This document shows positions 1-6,740 of a stretch of 13,041 nucleotides of DNA, one piece after another; the first letter of the stretch is position 1; each line of letters starts with the position of its first letter. Made by a program: the position numbers and the translations under genes. Below the pieces are notes generated by a model, which saw nothing but the letters and a program-made list of their open reading frames with translations, ran no database searches and had not been told where the DNA came from. The stretch covers positions 1 to 13,041 of the forward strand of contig CBFGXE010000059.1 of the NCBI GenBank assembly GCA_965652645.1. The letters run 5' to 3'. The stretch is from ZC4RG30 sp965652645. GTDB taxonomy: Bacteria; Pseudomonadota; Gammaproteobacteria; Steroidobacterales; Steroidobacteraceae.

Positions 1-34
1 CGCTGGCTGCACGCGGACATGCCGCGTGCGGCCG

Positions 35-832
35 CTACCGCGCCGGCTTCCTGAACTTCAGCACCGACTGGTCGGTGGTGCCGCGCTTGCCCGGCGCGAA
101 CGGCATCCAGGTGCGGTCATCCTGCGGGTTGGCCAGCAGCTTGCTGTCTTCCACCAGCTCGAAGCCCGCGGCCTTCACTTCCTTCTTGATCACTTCCGGG
201 TCGATGCGGTGCAGTTTCTCGATGTCGCGCGTGCCCGAGCCGGCCTCGGCGTTGTGGTCCACGATGAAGAAGATGCCGCCCGGCTTCAGCGCCTTGAAGA
301 TCTTGGCGTTCAGCGCGGCGGTGTCGATCTTGTTCAGCGGCAGGTCGTGGTAGTAGAGCACGTTGAACACGACGTCGACGTTGTCCGGCAGCGTCAGCGT
401 GTTGTAGTCCACGAACTCGAACTTCGTGTTCGCGTGCTTGGCGGCGAACTCGCGGCTGGCGGCGCCGCTGTTGCGCTCCAGGTAGGGCAGGTCGTACATG
501 TAGATCATGCCCTTCTCGCCCACGATGCTGGTGAGCATGGTGGTGAAGTACTGGCCGAAGGAGGCGAACTCGATCACCTTGTCGCCCGGCTTCACGCCCG
601 ACAGCGCCAGCAGCTCGGCCGGCTTGCGGTCGGCGTCGCGCGCCGTCATGGCTGGGGTGCGTTCCGGCGATTGCACGGCCTTGCGCACGTAGTCCGGCAC
701 GCCGGCCGGGATGTTGTAGGGCTTCGGCGGCCCGGCCGGTGCCGGTGCCTGGCCCGCCAGCAGCGGTGCCGACATCGTGGCCGCGGCCACGAGCATGAGA
801 GCGGCAACGCGCCGCGACGCAGTCCTGATCAT
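35..832 (-). CDS. Exported class I methyltransferase-like protein (COG4798-like)
   Basis: Predicted 265-residue protein with the fold of a class I SAM-dependent methyltransferase; substrate unknown. Residues 1 to about 28 form a signal peptide (MIRTASRR, a hydrophobic run, then AGQA), followed by a Pro/Ala-rich linker, so the domain probably acts in the periplasm. Family-like elements are ARDADRKPAELL (64-75), LKPGG (182-186) and an HRIDPEVIKKEVKAAGF block (208-224), which resemble the exported COG4798 'predicted methyltransferase' group as I remember it. The SAM-binding motif I reads VIEFASFGQYF (86-96) and lacks the usual Gly-rich loop, so activity is doubtful. I chose the ATG at 832, not an upstream start at 1000, because it begins the signal peptide and follows a GGGGG stretch. 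It lies 127 bases downstream of the pyrK-like gene and may have its own promoter. Family call fairly sure; function unknown. Confidence 0.8.
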   Translation of the reverse strand: MIRTASRRVAALMLVAAATMSAPLLAGQAPAPAGPPKPYNIPAGVPDYVRKAVQSPERTPAMTARDADRKPAELLALSGVKPGDKVIEFASFGQYFTTMLTSIVGEKGMIYMYDLPYLERNSGAASREFAAKHANTKFEFVDYNTLTLPDNVDVVFNVLYYHDLPLNKIDTAALNAKIFKALKPGGIFFIVDHNAEAGSGTRDIEKLHRIDPEVIKKEVKAAGFELVEDSKLLANPQDDRTWMPFAPGKRGTTDQSVLKFRKPAR

Positions 833-959
833 CGCAATACCCCCGTTGGTAGAACCCTGGAAGGCCACTTGAGGCCCGGTTGCGACAAGCATACCGACCG
901 TGCGGGCGGCTGGCACGCCGCAGACCTGAACTTCGCCGGCCGGGCCTGCCGCCACACTA
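833..959. other. Intergenic region between pyrK-like gene and methyltransferase gene
   Basis: This 127-base GC-rich gap separates the pyrK-like stop codon from the methyltransferase start. A 5-bp GCGGC/GCCGC inverted repeat with a 6-base loop (906-921) is present, but no T-run follows on either strand, so I do not call a terminator. No convincing -35/-10 pair is visible. The gap is the longest between minus-strand genes here, which suggests, but does not prove, that the methyltransferase is transcribed separately. Confidence 0.4.
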
Positions 960-1856
960 TCAGGCGGCAAACACCGTCCGGGCGTCGAATACGGGGCCAT
1001 CCACGCAGACGCGTTTCATGGCCGGTCCGGCGGGCGTCTGCACCTCCACCGCGCAGCCGGCACAGCCGCCCACGGCGCAGGCCATGTATTCTTCCAGCGA
1101 CACCTGGCAGGGCAGGTCGAACTCGCGGGCCAGCGCAGCCACGGCCTTCAGCATGGGGGTGGGACCGCAGGAGAAGATCTCCACCTCGGCCCGCGCGGCG
1201 GCATCGAGCCCGTTCAGCCACAGGCGCGCGAGGTCGGTGACAAAACCATCGTGGCAGCCGGGAAAGCCGGCCTTCGAGGTGAGCCGGCTCGGCACGCCCC
1301 AGTCATCCAGCAGCGGCATGCAGGCAATCACGCCATCAGGCATGCCGGGCACGATGATGGTGGAAGGGCGCGCGCGGAAGGGAAAGGGCAGCTCCGATCC
1401 CAGGATGGCAAAGGGACGGAAGCCCCCGGCGGCAGAATCGCGCAGGGTTTCTGCCAGGAACACCATGGGCGGGATGCCGACGCCGCCGCCCAGCAGCAAT
1501 GCCCGCGGGTGGGATGCCCGGGGCGTGAATCCTTGCCCGATCGGTCCCAGCAGGTTCACCACCTCGCCGGCGCGGCGCGCGGCCAGGTGCGCCAGCCCGT
1601 GGCCGTGGATCTTGTACAGCAGCTCGATCCAGCCAGCCTCGCGGTCCACGCGCATGATGGAGAGGGGACGACGCATGGGCACGGCCGGATCCACCGCCAC
1701 GTGCACGAAGCTGCCGGCGGTGGCGCGCGCGGCGGTTTCCGGCGCGGTGAGGCGCAGCACGAACTGCCTGCCGGGGAAACCCTCCTGCGAGATGACGACT
1801 GCGTCCTCGACGAAGATGGTGCCGCGGTGCTCGCGCGAGGCGCTGGCGCGGGCCAT
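960..1856 (-). CDS. pyrK: PyrK-type dihydroorotate dehydrogenase electron transfer subunit
   Basis: Predicted 298-residue FAD and [2Fe-2S] flavoprotein of the ferredoxin-reductase superfamily. In class 1B dihydroorotate dehydrogenase, PyrK carries electrons from the PyrD subunit to NAD+. Visible elements in order: FAD-binding RRPLSI (62-67), nucleotide-binding LLGGGVGIPP (121-130), FSCGPTPML (228-236) and a C-terminal cluster motif with Cys260, 265, 268 and 284 (C-x4-C-x2-C-x15-C), ending in VDGPVFDAR as PyrK proteins do. The start overlaps the pyrB stop: ATG at 1856 shares one base with the TGA (TGATG), and a GTG one codon earlier (1859) is also possible. This coupling to pyrB supports a pyrimidine role. 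The odd point is that gammaproteobacteria usually have the quinone-linked class 2 PyrD with no PyrK. No partner pyrD lies in the window, so the protein could serve another oxidoreductase. Confidence 0.85.
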   Translation of the reverse strand: MARASASREHRGTIFVEDAVVISQEGFPGRQFVLRLTAPETAARATAGSFVHVAVDPAVPMRRPLSIMRVDREAGWIELLYKIHGHGLAHLAARRAGEVVNLLGPIGQGFTPRASHPRALLLGGGVGIPPMVFLAETLRDSAAGGFRPFAILGSELPFPFRARPSTIIVPGMPDGVIACMPLLDDWGVPSRLTSKAGFPGCHDGFVTDLARLWLNGLDAAARAEVEIFSCGPTPMLKAVAALAREFDLPCQVSLEEYMACAVGGCAGCAVEVQTPAGPAMKRVCVDGPVFDARTVFAA

Positions 1857-2836
1857 CACGCCCTCCTGCCGGCCGGCGGCGCCGCGAGGATTTCCAGCGA
1901 CGCCATGCGCACGGCCACGCCGTTGGCCACCTGCCGGCGGATCACCGACTGAGGTCCGTCGGCCACCGCCGACTCGATCTCCACGCCGCGGTTCATCGGC
2001 TGCGGGTGCATCACGATGGCATCCGGTCTGGCGAGGCGCAGGCGCTCGCGCGTGAGGCCGAACTCGCGGTAATAGTCCTCGCCGGCGGGGATGGCGGTGT
2101 CGGCGAACCGTTCCTTCTGGATGCGCAGCATCATCACCACGTCGCAGTCGGCAATGCCTTCCTCGATGCGGGTGCTGCGCGTGGCGCCGGAAAACTCCTC
2201 CGCGGCCGGCATCAGCGCCGGCGGCGCCACGATGCGCAGGTCGGTGGTGCCCAGCGTGCGGAAGGCGCGCCAGGCAGAACGCGCCACGCGCGAGTGGCGG
2301 ATGTCGCCGACGATGGCGATTGAAAGCCCGTCGCAGCGCCCCTTCTCCTGCAGCACGGTGAGCGCGTCGAGCAGGCCCTGCGTGGGATGCGATACGTGCG
2401 CCTCGCCGGCCGACAGCACGCTGACATGCGGGGCAACGTTGGCGGCCACCATGGCGGGCACGCCCACCTCGGAGTCGCGCAGCACGAACACGTCCACGTG
2501 CAGCGCCTCCAGCGTGAACACGGTGTCGAGCATGCTCTCGCCCTTCACGCGCGAGGACAGCTGCACCTCGAGGTTCACCACCTCGGCGCCCAGCCGCTTG
2601 GCGGCCAGCTCGAAGGACACGCGCGTGCGCGTGGATGGTTCAGTGAACAGGTTGGCCACCGTCACCCCGGCCAGCGCATTCGAGCGCGGCGCGCCCTCGC
2701 CGGGGCGCCGCGCATGGTGCTGCGCGCGTTCCAGCAGGGTTTCCATCTCGTCGCGCGTGAGGTCTTCGAGGGCAAGCAGATGCCGCAGCGAGCCGTCGGG
2801 GCGGCGGTGCGGACTGCGGCGAAGTTCGTCGTTCAA
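1856..2836 (-). CDS. pyrB: Aspartate carbamoyltransferase catalytic subunit
   Basis: Cytoplasmic enzyme of de novo pyrimidine synthesis that joins carbamoyl phosphate and L-aspartate to give N-carbamoyl-aspartate. The 326-residue length fits the catalytic chain of the Pseudomonas type. The carbamoyl phosphate loop EPSTRTRVSFE, the SSRVKGES loop, HPTQGLLDALT, the IVGDIRHSRVARS strand-turn and the C-terminal MHPQPMNRGVEIESAVADG block are all present. The reading frame begins with TTG at 2836; no ATG or GTG lies upstream in frame, and the next Met (about residue 31) would cut off the conserved RHLLALEDL segment. TTG overlaps the ruvX TGA by 4 bases (TTGA), so translation is probably coupled. Pseudomonas-type PyrB works with an inactive PyrC-like subunit; here a pyrK-like gene follows pyrB instead, and no pyrI or pyrC is seen. 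Confidence 0.96.
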   Translation of the reverse strand: MNDELRRSPHRRPDGSLRHLLALEDLTRDEMETLLERAQHHARRPGEGAPRSNALAGVTVANLFTEPSTRTRVSFELAAKRLGAEVVNLEVQLSSRVKGESMLDTVFTLEALHVDVFVLRDSEVGVPAMVAANVAPHVSVLSAGEAHVSHPTQGLLDALTVLQEKGRCDGLSIAIVGDIRHSRVARSAWRAFRTLGTTDLRIVAPPALMPAAEEFSGATRSTRIEEGIADCDVVMMLRIQKERFADTAIPAGEDYYREFGLTRERLRLARPDAIVMHPQPMNRGVEIESAVADGPQSVIRRQVANGVAVRMASLEILAAPPAGRRA

Positions 2837-3264
2837 GGCTGCTGCTCCAGCCAGCTCGCGAGCATCACGGCCGCGGCGGCACTGTCGATATCCCCCTTGC
2901 CCAGCTGTCGCCGCCGCTGCCCCGAGGCGCGCTGCTCGCGCAGCAGGCTGTGTGCTGCCGTCGAGGAGTAGCGTTCATCGATGCGGGCGATCTCCAGGCC
3001 GTAGCGCTCCTGCAGCGCCTGGGCGAAGGCGTCGGCGCGGGGAGCGAGGGTGCCGGGGGAACCATCCTCATTATACGGGACGCCGACCACCACGAGGTCC
3101 GGACCCAGCAGCCGCACCTGCCGGTCGATGGCCGGCCAGTCCGGGCCGCTTTCATGGTGGGCCACGGTGGCCAGGGGGGTGGCTGTACGGGTGAGGGTGT
3201 CGCCGCTGGCGAGGCCAATGCGGCGCAGGCCGAAGTCGAAACAGATCACGACCCGCGTCTTCAA
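2833..3264 (-). CDS. ruvX: RuvX/YqgF family nuclease (pre-16S rRNA processing)
   Basis: A 143-residue RNase H-like protein of the YqgF/RuvX family, linked to 5' end processing of 16S rRNA and first named a putative Holliday junction resolvase. The catalytic acids are visible: Asp10 in FDFG, Glu97 in IDERYSST, and Asp127 in GDIDSAAAA. VVVGVPYNEDGSPG (58-71) is the typical central strand and loop. The start is taken as TTG at 3264, giving MKTRVVICFDFG; a GAGGAG stretch lies about 12 bases upstream, rather far. A GTG at 3249 would leave only one residue before ICFDFG, so TTG is preferred. It lies 16 bases after algH and overlaps pyrB by 4 bases. The ruvX-algH pairing is common in gammaproteobacteria. 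Confidence 0.93.
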   Translation of the reverse strand: MKTRVVICFDFGLRRIGLASGDTLTRTATPLATVAHHESGPDWPAIDRQVRLLGPDLVVVGVPYNEDGSPGTLAPRADAFAQALQERYGLEIARIDERYSSTAAHSLLREQRASGQRRRQLGKGDIDSAAAAVMLASWLEQQP

Positions 3265-3280
3265 GGGGCGAGGCCGCTCC

Positions 3281-3844
3281 TCAGGCGTGGCCGGCGCGGG
3301 GAATCACCTGGTTCACGTCGACGCCCAGCGAGCGCCAGGCCGCCAGCCAGCGGTCCTCGTAGGGCAGGTCGAAGAGCACGGCATCACTCACCGGCAGGGT
3401 GAGCCAGCTGTTGTCGCGCAGCTCGCGCTCCAGCTGGCCTTCCTCCCACTGCGCGTAGCCCAGCGCGATGAAGGCGTCCTCGGGACCCTCGCCGCGGGCC
3501 ATGGCCGCCAGCACGTCGCGGCTGGTGGTCACCTGGATCTGGTCGGAGATGCGGTGCGTGGACTCCCAGCTGCCGCCGGGCCGGTGCAGCACGAAACCCC
3601 GGTCCTGGTGCACGGGGCCGCCGCGCAGCACGATCTGCTCGCCCACGCCGGGGTCCTCCGGGGCCAGCTTCATCTGCTCCAGCACTTCCGACAGCCGCAT
3701 GGCCAGGGGCTTGTTGAGCACGATGCCCAGCGCACCCCGCGTGCCGTGCTCGCAGATCAGCGTCACGGTGCGGGAGAAGTGCGGGTCGTCCAGCCCGGGC
3801 ATGGCCACCAGAAGCTGGTTGGTCAGGGAGCCTTCTTTGGACAT
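3281..3844 (-). CDS. algH: AlgH/YqgE family protein (UPF0301)
   Basis: A 187-residue member of the YqgE/AlgH family. Its biochemical role is not settled; in Pseudomonas the name comes from effects on alginate regulation. Family signatures are the N-terminal LTNQLLVAMPGLDDPHFSRT, then TLICEHGTRGALGIVLNKPL, LRGGPVHQDRGFVLHRP in the middle, and ALGYAQWEEGQLERE near the C-terminus. No signal peptide or membrane segment is seen, so it is cytoplasmic. The ATG at 3844 is chosen because it places the conserved segment right after a short MSKEGS leader; an in-frame ATG at 3892 would add 16 residues and cannot be excluded, since neither start has a strong ribosome site. It lies 68 bases downstream of the tonB3-like gene and 16 bases upstream of ruvX. 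Confidence 0.93.
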   Translation of the reverse strand: MSKEGSLTNQLLVAMPGLDDPHFSRTVTLICEHGTRGALGIVLNKPLAMRLSEVLEQMKLAPEDPGVGEQIVLRGGPVHQDRGFVLHRPGGSWESTHRISDQIQVTTSRDVLAAMARGEGPEDAFIALGYAQWEEGQLERELRDNSWLTLPVSDAVLFDLPYEDRWLAAWRSLGVDVNQVIPRAGHA

Positions 3845-3912
3845 GGCTGCAGTATGGGGGCGCCGGTCATGCGCCTCAAGGAAGTCCGTCATGGATTGCC
3901 GTCTGTGGAGTC

Positions 3913-4788
3913 CTACGGCAGGCGCGCCGATCCTGTGGCGCTGCCGCGCTCGAAGCGCCATTCGTACGCAAAGCGCAGGCTGCGGTAGTCGCGTGCCAGC
4001 TCCGGCGGGAATGGATCGAAGGGGCTGGCCAGGCGCAGTATCTCGCGCGCGGCCTCGTCCAGCTGCGGATTGCCGCTGCTGCGCAGGATGCTGGCGCGGC
4101 GCAGTTGCCCGTCACTGTTCACCACCACCTCGATCAGGAGGCTGCCGGACTCGCGCTGGCGGGCCAGCGCCTGGAAACGGGCCGTGCCGATGCGCTCCAC
4201 CCGTTGCACCCAGTCATGCAGCCAGGGCGCCGCACGGGAGGCGCGGGTGTCGGGGGAGTCGTAGAGCTCCGGCCGATCCTCGCCGCGCAGGAGCAGTTCC
4301 GGGTCGCCGGCCAGCAGCCGCTCCAGCTGCTGCTGGGAAAGCTGCAGCTCGGCCTCGGGCGCCGCCTCGATGCGGATGGTGGACAGGCTGGGCACGGAGG
4401 TGGTGATCACGCGCTCGTAGGGATCCATGCCCTGCGCCGCGCTGGCTTCGGCCTGCTCCTGCTGCCGGGCGCCGGGCAGGCGGGCGGTGCGCCGGTCGCG
4501 CGTGTTGCCGGCGCCTTCCTGGGTGCGCTGCGCAATGTAGGCAGCATCCTCGTTGTCGCGCGCCTCGGGCAGCTCGCTGGACACCAGCAGCACCTCCAGG
4601 CCGCGCGGTGCGCGGCTGCCGGCGATGGGCGCGGTGAAGGTCACGCCCAGCAGCACCAGGCCGTTGAGCAGCGCCGCCAGCACCAGCATGGTGGCCAGCC
4701 GGTCGCGGGTGACCCGCCCCTCGAATCCGTCGACCTGCCGCCGGCGCGGACGTTCCGGAGCCTGGAGCGACGCTGCGCCGGCACTCAT
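3913..4788 (-). CDS. tonB3: TonB3-like energy transducer
   Basis: A 291-residue inner-membrane protein with a basic cytoplasmic N-terminus, one membrane helix at about residues 31-50, a long polar Gln/Glu-rich periplasmic stretch and a C-terminal TonB domain. The TonB-like end shows LLIEVVVNSDGQLRRASIL, RSSGNPQLDEAAREIL and a closing FAYEWRFERG. The usual Pro-rich spacer of classical TonB is missing, as I also recall for P. aeruginosa TonB3. Synteny beside gshB and divergent from pilG matches tonB3 (PA0406), which has been tied to twitching motility and pilus assembly there. I chose ATG at 4788, 4 bases after the gshB stop; the frame is open upstream to 4917, but that part overlaps gshB. Family call strong; role in pilus function inferred from synteny. 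Confidence 0.86.
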   Translation of the reverse strand: MSAGAASLQAPERPRRRQVDGFEGRVTRDRLATMLVLAALLNGLVLLGVTFTAPIAGSRAPRGLEVLLVSSELPEARDNEDAAYIAQRTQEGAGNTRDRRTARLPGARQQEQAEASAAQGMDPYERVITTSVPSLSTIRIEAAPEAELQLSQQQLERLLAGDPELLLRGEDRPELYDSPDTRASRAAPWLHDWVQRVERIGTARFQALARQRESGSLLIEVVVNSDGQLRRASILRSSGNPQLDEAAREILRLASPFDPFPPELARDYRSLRFAYEWRFERGSATGSARLP

Positions 4789-4792
4789 GGGT

Positions 4793-5776
4793 TCAGGCCC
4801 GCGCCGCCGGTCCGCGCCGTGCCGCCAGCCGCCGGTCCACCGCTTCGATGAACAGGCCGGCGATGTCGGTGCCGAAGGCCTTGTCGATCTCGCGCACGCC
4901 GGTGGGGCTGGTGACATTGATCTCGGTGACGCAGCCGCCGATCACGTCGAGGCCGACAAACAGCATGCCGCGCCGCGCCAGCTCCGGCCCGATGCCGGCC
5001 ACGATCTCGCGGTCGCGGTCGGTGAGCGGTCGCGCCACGCCGGTGGCGCCAGCGGCCAGGTTGCCGCGGTTGTCGGTGGCCGAGGGCATGCGCGCCAGCG
5101 CATAGGGCGCCGGCTCCCCGTCGATCACCAGCACGCGCGAGTCGCCGCCGGTGACGATCTCCGGCAGGTACTTCTGCACGATGGCGAAGCGGGTGCCGTA
5201 TTCGGTGAGCGTCTCGAACACCACCTGCAGGTTCTTGTCGTTGGCATCCACAACGAATATCGAGCGGCCGCCCATGCCATGCAGGGGCTTCACCACCACG
5301 CGGCCGTGCTCGCGCGCAAAGGCGCCCATGGCCGCCATGTCGCGCGTCACCAGCGTGGGCGCGCAGAACTGCGGGAACCAGGCCGTGTACACCTTTTCGT
5401 TCATGTCGCGCAGTCCGGCGGGCCGGTTCACCACCATGGCCCCGGCCGCCTCGGCGCGCTCCAGGATGTAGGTGGTGTAGATGAACTCCATGTCGAAGGG
5501 CGGATCCTTGCGCATCAGGATGGCGTCGAAGTCGCCCAGCGGCCGGTCGACGGCTTCGCCCAGCGCATGCCAGCTGGCGGGATCGGCCTTCACGGTGAGC
5601 GGGCGGGCGCGGCCGCGGGCCTCGCCATCGCGCAGGTAGAGGTCGGACTGCGTGAGGTACCAGAGCTCGTGGCCGCGGGCCTGTGCCGCCAGCAGCATTG
5701 CGAGGGTGGTGTCCTTGGCGTACTTGATCCCCTCGATGGGGTCCATCACCACGGCCAGGCGGGTGCGCTGCGGCAT
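4793..5776 (-). CDS. gshB: Glutathione synthetase
   Basis: Catalyses the second step of glutathione synthesis, ATP-dependent joining of glycine to gamma-glutamylcysteine in the cytoplasm. The 327-residue product is close to the E. coli length (316) and collinear with it. Recognisable blocks are VMDPIEGIKYAKDTTLAML at the N-terminus, ILMRKDPPFDMEFIYTTYIL, the ATP-grasp Gly-rich loop KPLHGMGGRSIF, ARMPSATDNRGNLAAGA, and the metal-binding EINVTSPTGVREID near the end. ATG at 5776 has a GGA about 9 bases upstream. It is the first gene of the minus-strand cluster and is transcribed away from pilG, so its promoter lies in 5777-5952. The short gap to tonB3 implies co-transcription. Confidence 0.97.
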   Translation of the reverse strand: MPQRTRLAVVMDPIEGIKYAKDTTLAMLLAAQARGHELWYLTQSDLYLRDGEARGRARPLTVKADPASWHALGEAVDRPLGDFDAILMRKDPPFDMEFIYTTYILERAEAAGAMVVNRPAGLRDMNEKVYTAWFPQFCAPTLVTRDMAAMGAFAREHGRVVVKPLHGMGGRSIFVVDANDKNLQVVFETLTEYGTRFAIVQKYLPEIVTGGDSRVLVIDGEPAPYALARMPSATDNRGNLAAGATGVARPLTDRDREIVAGIGPELARRGMLFVGLDVIGGCVTEINVTSPTGVREIDKAFGTDIAGLFIEAVDRRLAARRGPAARA

Positions 5777-5952
5777 GTATTAAGTCCAGTTCCCGAAACG
5801 TGTACCAGTTCAACGCCCGATGTTAGCCGAGGGGCATTAAATCCGTTCGGGCGGCCCACGACTTTGCATATGGCTGCATGTGGCCGCCATTATTACGATA
5901 TGTTAAAAGCTTCAGGGATTTGCAGACCGCTATGAACTCTGCCGGGAGTGCG
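5777..5952. promoter_or_regulatory. Divergent gshB / pilG promoter region
   Basis: This is the only divergent intergenic space in the window and must drive the gshB cluster leftward and the pil-chp operon rightward. It is clearly more AT-rich than its flanks, especially 5889-5908, where several hexamers match TATAAT at 4 of 6 positions (for example 5889-5894, 5894-5899 and 5899-5904). No good -35 lies at 16-18 bases from any of them. A tandem 10-bp repeat (5865-5884) occupies roughly the -35 zone. On the gshB side the 7-mer CCAGTTC occurs twice, at 5786-5792 and 5805-5811. Exact promoters cannot be assigned by eye. Confidence 0.6.
5865..5884 (+). repeat. Tandem 10-bp direct repeat upstream of pilG
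   Basis: TGCATATGGC (5865-5874) is followed immediately by TGCATGTGGC (5875-5884), matching at 9 of 10 positions. The 10-bp period is about one helical turn, so both units would face the same side of the DNA, as in direct-repeat activator sites. It lies about 70-90 bases before the chosen pilG start. That it binds a regulator is inference. Confidence 0.5.
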
Positions 5953-6354
5953 ATGACGGTGAGCGAGGAGAACGGGACCCTCAGGGGGCTGAAGGTGCTG
6001 GTCATTGATGACAGCAAGACCATCCGCCGCACCGCCGAGACCCTGCTGCAGAAGGAGGGCTGCGAGGTCTTCACGGCCATCGACGGCTTCGATGCCCTGG
6101 CCAAGATCGCCGACCACCAGCCGGACATCGTGTTCGTGGACATCATGATGCCGCGCCTGGACGGCTACCAGACCTGCGCGCTGATCAAGCACAACAAGGT
6201 CTTCAAGGACATCCCGGTGATCATGCTGTCCTCCAAGGACGGCCTGTTCGACCGTGCCCGCGGCCGCATCGTCGGCTCCGAGCATTACCTGACCAAGCCT
6301 TTCACGAAGGAAGAACTGCTGGGTGCGATCGATGCGCACGTCGGCGGGAGGTAG
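5953..6354 (+). CDS. pilG: Twitching motility response regulator PilG
   Basis: A 133-residue single-domain response regulator that receives phosphoryl groups from ChpA and promotes pilus extension and cAMP signalling in Pseudomonas. The REC fold is complete: acidic pair Asp19-Asp20, phospho-acceptor Asp63 in VDIMMPRLDGYQ, Ser93-Ser94 in MLSSKDG, and Lys115 in YLTKPF. The motif IDDSKTIRRTAETLL and IVGSEHYLTKPFTKEELLG are specific to the PilG subgroup. ATG at 5953 is chosen because it gives the short N-terminus typical of PilG and has GGGAG 4 bases upstream; in-frame ATGs at 5932 and 5878 would add 7 and 25 unconserved residues. It is first in the pil-chp operon and lies 6 bases before pilH. 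Confidence 0.95.
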   Translation: MTVSEENGTLRGLKVLVIDDSKTIRRTAETLLQKEGCEVFTAIDGFDALAKIADHQPDIVFVDIMMPRLDGYQTCALIKHNKVFKDIPVIMLSSKDGLFDRARGRIVGSEHYLTKPFTKEELLGAIDAHVGGR

Positions 6355-6360
6355 TCTGCC

Positions 6361-6726
6361 ATGGCCCTCATCCTCATCGTTGATGACTCGCCCACCGAGG
6401 TGCACGTGATGAAGAAGGCGCTTGAGCAGGGCGGTTTCAAGACCGCCATTGCCGGCGACGGCAAGGAGGGCGTGCGGCTGGCAAAGGACCTGAAGCCCGA
6501 CCTCATCTTCATGGACATCGTGATGCCGGGCATGAACGGCTACCAGGCCACGCGCGCCATCGCGTCCGACCCGGGCACGCGTTCCATCCCCATCGTGATG
6601 GTGACTTCCAAGGGACTGGAGACCGACAAGGTGTGGGGGCTGCGCCAGGGCGCCGTCGACTACATGGTCAAGCCCGTCTCCCCCGAGGTGCTGGTGCAGA
6701 AAGCCCAGGCGACGCTGGCTGCCTGA
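6361..6726 (+). CDS. pilH: Twitching motility response regulator PilH
   Basis: A 121-residue stand-alone REC protein. In Pseudomonas PilH opposes PilG, either by supporting retraction or by draining phosphoryl groups from ChpA. Acidic pair Asp8-Asp9, phospho-acceptor Asp52 in MDIVMPGMNGYQATR, Thr82 in VMVTSKG and Lys104 in YMVKPVSPEVL are all present, so it should be phosphorylatable. The ETDKVWGLRQGAVDY segment (87-101) separates PilH from PilG and CheY proteins. A GGGAGG box overlapping the end of pilG, 9 bases before ATG, is the clearest ribosome site in the operon. No output domain is present. Confidence 0.95.
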   Translation: MALILIVDDSPTEVHVMKKALEQGGFKTAIAGDGKEGVRLAKDLKPDLIFMDIVMPGMNGYQATRAIASDPGTRSIPIVMVTSKGLETDKVWGLRQGAVDYMVKPVSPEVLVQKAQATLAA

Positions 6727-6740
6727 AGACGGATACGCTG

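Noticed and set aside
906..921. Small GCGGC/GCCGC hairpin between pyrK and the methyltransferase gene
   Set aside because: The stem is only 5 bp and no T-run follows on either strand; such hairpins are expected by chance in DNA this GC-rich.
26..1240. 404-codon plus-strand frame at the left end
   Set aside because: It spans the methyltransferase gene, the intergenic gap and part of pyrK on the opposite strand, and is Arg/His-rich without a domain; a compositional shadow.
5786..5811. CCAGTTC repeated twice upstream of gshB
   Set aside because: Two 7-base matches 19 bp apart are weak evidence, with no symmetry or flanking conservation visible; mentioned only as part of the intergenic region.
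5853..5869. Sigma-54-like promoter (GGC...TTTGCA) upstream of pilG
   Set aside because: The GG and GC pairs are separated by 11 bases instead of the strict 10, so it does not fit the -24/-12 consensus.
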